NCBI GenBank assembly: GCA_019911785.1 | Contig: JAIOJM010000053.1 | Span: 1-10,161, forward strand | From: Sulfuricella sp. | Lineage (GTDB): Bacteria > Pseudomonadota > Gammaproteobacteria > Burkholderiales > Sulfuricellaceae | DNA length: 10,161 bases | Direction: 5' to 3' | Shown: in pieces, positions 7,658 to 10,161 of the stretch | Position numbering within the stretch: the first letter of the stretch is position 1 | Layout of the letters: each line of letters opens with the position of its first letter | The notes under the pieces: model-generated | Database searches by the model: none | Seen by the model: the letters and a program-made list of their open reading frames with translations, nothing else | What the model was told of the DNA's origin: nothing | Program-made: the position numbers and the translations under genes

Positions 7658-9346
7658 ATGACGCTCGACCTACGCATCGGCTATTCCACTGAAACCGGCC
7701 CTCGGCAACGGAACGAGGACTTCGGCGGTTTCGTCGCGCCAGATGCAGATATCAGTGCCGTCAAGGGTTGCCTCGTGGCTTTGGCCGATGGCGTTTCGGG
7801 CGGGACACACGGGCGCGAAGCGGCGGAATCCGCGGTGCGCAATTTGCTGGGAGATTATTACGCCACACCGGATACCTGGGAAACCACCCACGCCCTGAAT
7901 ACCATCCTGCAAAGCATCAACCGCTGGCTGAATGGCCAGACCGCCTCCCGCCGCGAGGTAGGCGGCATGGCCTGCACACTTTCGGCCCTGGTTTTCAGGG
8001 GGCGTCGCTACACGCTGGTGCATGTCGGAGATACGCGGATATACCGGCTGCGTGACCGGCGGTTCGAACAGCTCACTATCGATCATGTCTGGGAAACGCC
8101 GGGCATGGAGCATGTGCTTAAACGCGCGATGGGGCTGGACCGCCATCTGGCGCTGGACTTTGCCGAGGGCGAACTGGTTCCGGGGGATCTGTTCCTGATC
8201 GTCTGCGATGGCGTCTGGCAGCCGCTGGGGCAGATGGAACTGCATCGCCTGCTGGAGCTCCATAACGAACCGGAGTCGGCCGCCCGCGCTTTGGTGCGCG
8301 AAGCACTACAAAAGGGTGGACAGGATAATGCCAGCGCGCTGGTGGTGCGTGTTGTCGCCGTGGACGAAGCGGGAAGCCCCGCGGAATTGCGGGCTTCGCG
8401 TCATCTGCCCTTGCCGGGCAAGCTTGCGCCCGGCGCGCGGCTGGATGAATTCCTGATCGACTCGATCCTGTACGAATCGCGCGAGTCCCTGCTTTACAAG
8501 GCGCGGCGGATTGACAACGGACAGGCCTGGCTGCTCAAGACCTTGCAGCCCCGCCTCGAAGGGGACGTGCAATTGGCCGAGCGTTTGCTCATGGAAGAGT
8601 GGATGCTGAAACGGGTGCAGTCTCATTATTTGCCCCAGGTACTGCCGTTACCGGAGCGCAATTTTCTCTATTTCGCCCTGAGCTACCATGAGGGCGCCAC
8701 CCTCCAGGCCAATCTGGATGCCGGCCAGCATTTCTCGTCCAGTGAGGTAACGACCCTGGGCATACGCCTGCTCAAGGGCTTGGGCGCCCTGCACCGGCTG
8801 GACGTGGTGCATCGGGACATCAAACCGGCCAACCTGCACCTGGACACCGAAGGCAAACTGCGCATCCTCGATCTGGGCGTGGCGCGCTGTCCGGCGTGCA
8901 GTCTGGGCGACAGCCTGGACAGGCCGGGCACGCCCAGCTACATGGCGCCCGAACTGTTTTCTGACACGGAAGATTCCGTGGCCTCCGACCTGTACGCCGT
9001 CGGGGTGACCCTGTATCACCTCCTGACCCGGAAATATCCTTATGGCGAGATCGAACCCTTTCAGCATCCGCGTTTCACGGTTCCCGCGCCCCCAACCCGC
9101 TATCGCCCGGATATTCCGGTCTGGCTGGAAAATGCCATTCTCAAAGCTTGCGCGCGCAAACCTGAAGAACGCTTCGAAACGGCCGAGGAATTTCTGCTCG
9201 AGCTGGAACGGGGCGAAACCGCACGCCTCGGCCGTCCCCGCGCCAAGCCGCTGGTGGAACGCGATCCGACTGCCTTCTGGCAGGCGCTGGCGATCATTTC
9301 ATTCATCCTCAATCTGCTGTTGATTTACGTGCTTGTAGTAGGATAA
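7658..9346 (+). CDS. PP2C phosphatase-Ser/Thr kinase fusion, membrane anchored
   Basis: This 562-residue bifunctional protein has three parts. Residues 1-235 are a PP2C (PPM) phosphatase with its metal ligands in place: RNED (18-21), ADGVSGG (43-49), HVGDTRIYR (122-130), CDGV (183-186) and GGQDN (220-224). Residues about 263-520 are a Hanks-type kinase with lysine K294 (WLLK), a helix-C glutamate at 313 or 314, HRDIKPAN (385-392), DLG at 405-407 in place of DFG, GTPSYMAPE (424-432) and SDLYAVGVTLYHLL (443-456). The usual glycine-rich loop is not recognisable: the stretch ILYESRESLLYKA (270-282) replaces it. Residues about 539-561 form one membrane helix at the extreme C-terminus, so both domains should face the cytoplasm. 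It starts 12 bp after the transporter stop without a strong ribosome site, suggesting coupled translation. Similar kinase genes lie between nasA and nirB in Pseudomonas (PA1782-like). A role in adjusting nitrate uptake or reduction is inferred. Confidence 0.93.
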   Translation: MTLDLRIGYSTETGPRQRNEDFGGFVAPDADISAVKGCLVALADGVSGGTHGREAAESAVRNLLGDYYATPDTWETTHALNTILQSINRWLNGQTASRREVGGMACTLSALVFRGRRYTLVHVGDTRIYRLRDRRFEQLTIDHVWETPGMEHVLKRAMGLDRHLALDFAEGELVPGDLFLIVCDGVWQPLGQMELHRLLELHNEPESAARALVREALQKGGQDNASALVVRVVAVDEAGSPAELRASRHLPLPGKLAPGARLDEFLIDSILYESRESLLYKARRIDNGQAWLLKTLQPRLEGDVQLAERLLMEEWMLKRVQSHYLPQVLPLPERNFLYFALSYHEGATLQANLDAGQHFSSSEVTTLGIRLLKGLGALHRLDVVHRDIKPANLHLDTEGKLRILDLGVARCPACSLGDSLDRPGTPSYMAPELFSDTEDSVASDLYAVGVTLYHLLTRKYPYGEIEPFQHPRFTVPAPPTRYRPDIPVWLENAILKACARKPEERFETAEEFLLELERGETARLGRPRAKPLVERDPTAFWQALAIISFILNLLLIYVLVVG

Positions 9347-9402
9347 ACCCACCCCTGCCCTGCTTTTGTGCGTCGCGCTCCAATCTGGGGCGAACGATTC
9401 CC

Positions 9403-9453
9403 GACAAATCACACCGACAGATCACATCAACAAATCACATACCCTAACAAATC
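9403..9453. repeat. Array of 13-bp direct repeats upstream of nirD
   Basis: The core ACAAATC occurs at 9404-9410, 9430-9436 and 9447-9453, with ACAGATC at 9417-9423. The first three starts are exactly 13 bp apart; the fourth follows after 17 bp. The first three units share an extended pattern, RACARATCACAYM. The array ends where the palindrome and sigma54 promoter begin, so it lies about 40-90 bp upstream of the expected transcript start. This suits an activator-binding array, but I do not recognise the protein. Confidence 0.65.
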
Positions 9454-9469
9454 AGTAAGTTGCTTACTG
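9453..9469. repeat. Perfect 7-bp palindrome touching the -24 element
   Basis: CAGTAAG (9453-9459) and CTTACTG (9463-9469) are perfectly complementary around TTG. The right arm shares the TG of the TGGCACG -24 element, and the left arm shares one base with the last ACAAATC repeat. A protein bound here would compete with sigma54 RNA polymerase, so it could be a repressor site; the overlap may also be chance. Confidence 0.5.
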
Positions 9470-9483
9470 GCACGATAGTTGCT
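9468..9483 (+). promoter_or_regulatory. Consensus sigma54 (RpoN) promoter for the nirDB genes
   Basis: TGGCACG-ATAG-TTGCT matches the RpoN consensus TGGCACG-N4-TTGCW at every defined base with correct spacing. Transcription should start near 9494, about 47 nt before the first start codon (9541) and 153 nt before nirD. It indicates that the nitrite reductase genes depend on a nitrogen-type enhancer-binding activator, probably NtrC-like, and can be expressed separately from the transporter and kinase. No clear NtrC dyad was found upstream; the direct repeats occupy that place. Confidence 0.85.
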
Positions 9484-9495
9484 AAAACTCCTGTC

Positions 9496-9538
9496 AAGGG
9501 CCACATATTGATGCGCCCACAATGAACCAGGGGCCTTT
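9496..9538 (+). promoter_or_regulatory. Leader hairpin masking the first ribosome site
   Basis: AAGGGCC (9496-9502) can pair with GGCCTTT (9532-9538), giving seven pairs including one G-T, around a 29-nt loop. It would start about 2 nt into the predicted mRNA. The 3' arm overlaps the AGGGG ribosome site (9529-9533) of the following short ORF and ends in a run of four Ts, so it could act as an attenuator or hide the ribosome site. NasT/NasR-type ANTAR proteins control such leaders in other nitrate operons; I see no firm ANTAR loop pair. Confidence 0.35.
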
Positions 9539-9540
9539 TA

Positions 9541-9654
9541 ATGCAAAAACAGAAACTCATTCTCGTGGGTAACGGCATGGCCGGGATACGTGCTCTGGAA
9601 GAGTTATTGAAAATCGCGCCTGGCAGCCTGATAACTGGAGATATTTATGACTGA
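9541..9654 (+). pseudogene. Short ORF copying the NirB N-terminus, overlapping nirD
   Basis: This 37-residue ORF begins MQKQKLILVGNGMAGIRALE and continues ELLKIAP. It matches the first 27 residues of the nirB gene starting at 9970 at 22 positions, including the VGNGMAG dinucleotide-binding turn. Over those 27 codons the DNA differs at 21 of 81 bases: 11 codons differ only silently and 5 change the residue, mostly conservatively. After residue 27 the similarity is lost, apart from a final DIYD that recalls DLYD of NirB. The ORF has a good ribosome site (AGGGG, 9529-9533), and its TGA overlaps the nirD start by 8 nt, so its translation could feed ribosomes into nirD. It is either the stub of a former full nirB copy or a retained leader peptide. 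On its own it is too short to bind FAD. Confidence 0.8.
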
Positions 9655-9955
9655 CTGGCTAAAAATCTGTGCCCTGGATGAAATTCCGCAACCGGGTTCG
9701 CGCGTGGTCGAAGGCAAGCATGGCCGCATCGCCGTGTTCCGTACCGGCGGCGACGAAGTGTTTGCGCTCGAAGACCGTTGCCCGCACAAGGGTGGGCACC
9801 TGTCGCAGGGCATCGTGTGCGGAAAGCACGTGACCTGTCCGATGCACGGCTGGAACATCGCCTTGCAGGAAGGCAGGGCGCTGGCGCCGGACGAGGGCGG
9901 AGCCTCGACTTATCCGGCCAAGGTCGAAGCCGGCGTGGTGTTTATTCAAATTTGA
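9647..9955 (+). CDS. nirD: Nitrite reductase [NAD(P)H] small subunit, Rieske type
   Basis: This 102-residue small subunit works with NirB in cytoplasmic NADH-dependent reduction of nitrite to ammonium. It keeps a full Rieske [2Fe-2S] signature: C45-P-H47 in RCPHKGGHLS and C64-x2-H67 in TCPMHGWNI. The E. coli NirD has the same fold but lacks these ligands, so this is the cluster-bearing variety. The rest of the fold is standard, with IAVFRTGGDEVFALED as the early strands and STYPAKVEAGVVFIQI as the closing strands. GGAG (9637-9640) lies 6 nt before the ATG. The start codon lies inside the end of the upstream nirB-like stub, suggesting translational coupling. nirB follows after 14 bp, the reverse of the usual nirB-nirD order. 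A ferredoxin subunit of a Rieske oxygenase is the main alternative, but the NirB neighbour makes NirD far more likely. Confidence 0.93.
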   Translation: MTDWLKICALDEIPQPGSRVVEGKHGRIAVFRTGGDEVFALEDRCPHKGGHLSQGIVCGKHVTCPMHGWNIALQEGRALAPDEGGASTYPAKVEAGVVFIQI

Positions 9956-9969
9956 ACGAGGACTGGATC

Positions 9970-10161
9970 ATGCAAAAAATGAAACTGATCATGGTCGGCA
10001 ACGGCATGGCCGGAGTGCGTACCCTCGAGGAATTGCTGAAAATCTCCCCGGATCTTTACGACATCACGGTGTTCGGCGCCGAATCGCATGCCAATTACAA
10101 CCGCATCATGCTGTCGCCGGTGCTGGCGGGCGAGCAGACTATCCAGGACATCATGCTGAAC
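9970..10161 (+). CDS. nirB: Nitrite reductase [NAD(P)H] large subunit, N-terminal part
   Basis: The first 64 codons are present; the gene runs off the right edge. The product carries the NirB FAD-binding start, KLIMVGNGMAG, followed by RTLEELLKI, then YDITVFGAE and YNRIMLSPVLAGE, the standard N-terminal pattern of the assimilatory nitrite reductase large subunit. The full protein (about 800-850 residues in the family) would add NADH-binding, [2Fe-2S], [4Fe-4S] and siroheme domains, none visible here. AGGA (9959-9962) sits 7 nt before the ATG, and the gene follows nirD by 14 bp in the same transcription unit. Assimilatory nitrate reductase genes often follow but lie outside the window. Confidence 0.95.
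   Translation, partial: MQKMKLIMVGNGMAGVRTLEELLKISPDLYDITVFGAESHANYNRIMLSPVLAGEQTIQDIMLN

Noticed and set aside
1..10161. CRISPR arrays, insertion sequences, tRNA or rRNA genes
   Set aside because: I saw no regularly spaced long repeats, no transposase motifs or terminal inverted repeats, and no tRNA-like cloverleaf or rRNA core sequence on either strand by eye.

Overview
The window looks like chromosomal DNA of a GC-rich betaproteobacterium. The holC / DUF2486-like / valS neighbourhood points there, as do the codon use and the Azotobacter-type 7Fe ferredoxin. A Nitrosomonadales-like host (Sulfuricella/Gallionella-type) is plausible, but the sequence alone does not fix the genus. All supported genes lie on the + strand.

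Region 1 (1-3884) is housekeeping. A perfect hairpin lies upstream of holC (DNA polymerase III chi subunit). Next is an acidic hypothetical protein whose ATG directly abuts the holC stop, then valS (valyl-tRNA synthetase) with its own perfect TATAAT box. Region 2 (3885-6183) is a loose row of redox and small-molecule genes: a 243-bp intergenic stretch, a 7Fe ferredoxin (fdxA), a Tat-exported dienelactone-hydrolase-family protein, a flavin-reductase-family flavoprotein, and a 127-bp remnant of a yaiI/yqxD-family (DUF188/UPF0178) gene that has lost its middle and shifted frame.

Region 3 (6184-10161, open at the right edge) is a nitrate/nitrite assimilation block. An AT-rich leader with a sigma54-like -24/-12 element and palindromes precedes a NarK/NasA-type nitrate transporter. 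This is followed 12 bp later by a PP2C phosphatase-Ser/Thr kinase fusion with a C-terminal membrane anchor. A 194-bp regulatory gap then holds 13-bp direct repeats, a perfect palindrome, a consensus sigma54 promoter and a leader hairpin. After it come a 37-codon ORF that copies the N-terminus of NirB, nirD (Rieske-type small subunit) and the start of nirB (large subunit). The gene content matches the nasA-kinase-nirBD layout known in Pseudomonas. Here nirD precedes nirB, and the nirB-like stub sits where the full nirB would normally be.

The genes appear to work together as follows: the transporter imports nitrate, NirBD reduces nitrite to ammonium with NADH, and the kinase/phosphatase probably adjusts the system to nitrogen supply. 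The two sigma54-type promoters suggest NtrC-like nitrogen control. The strongest points for a second look are the nirB stub coupled to nirD, the repeat/palindrome/sigma54 array in front of it, and the truncated yaiI scar at the edge of the nitrogen block.
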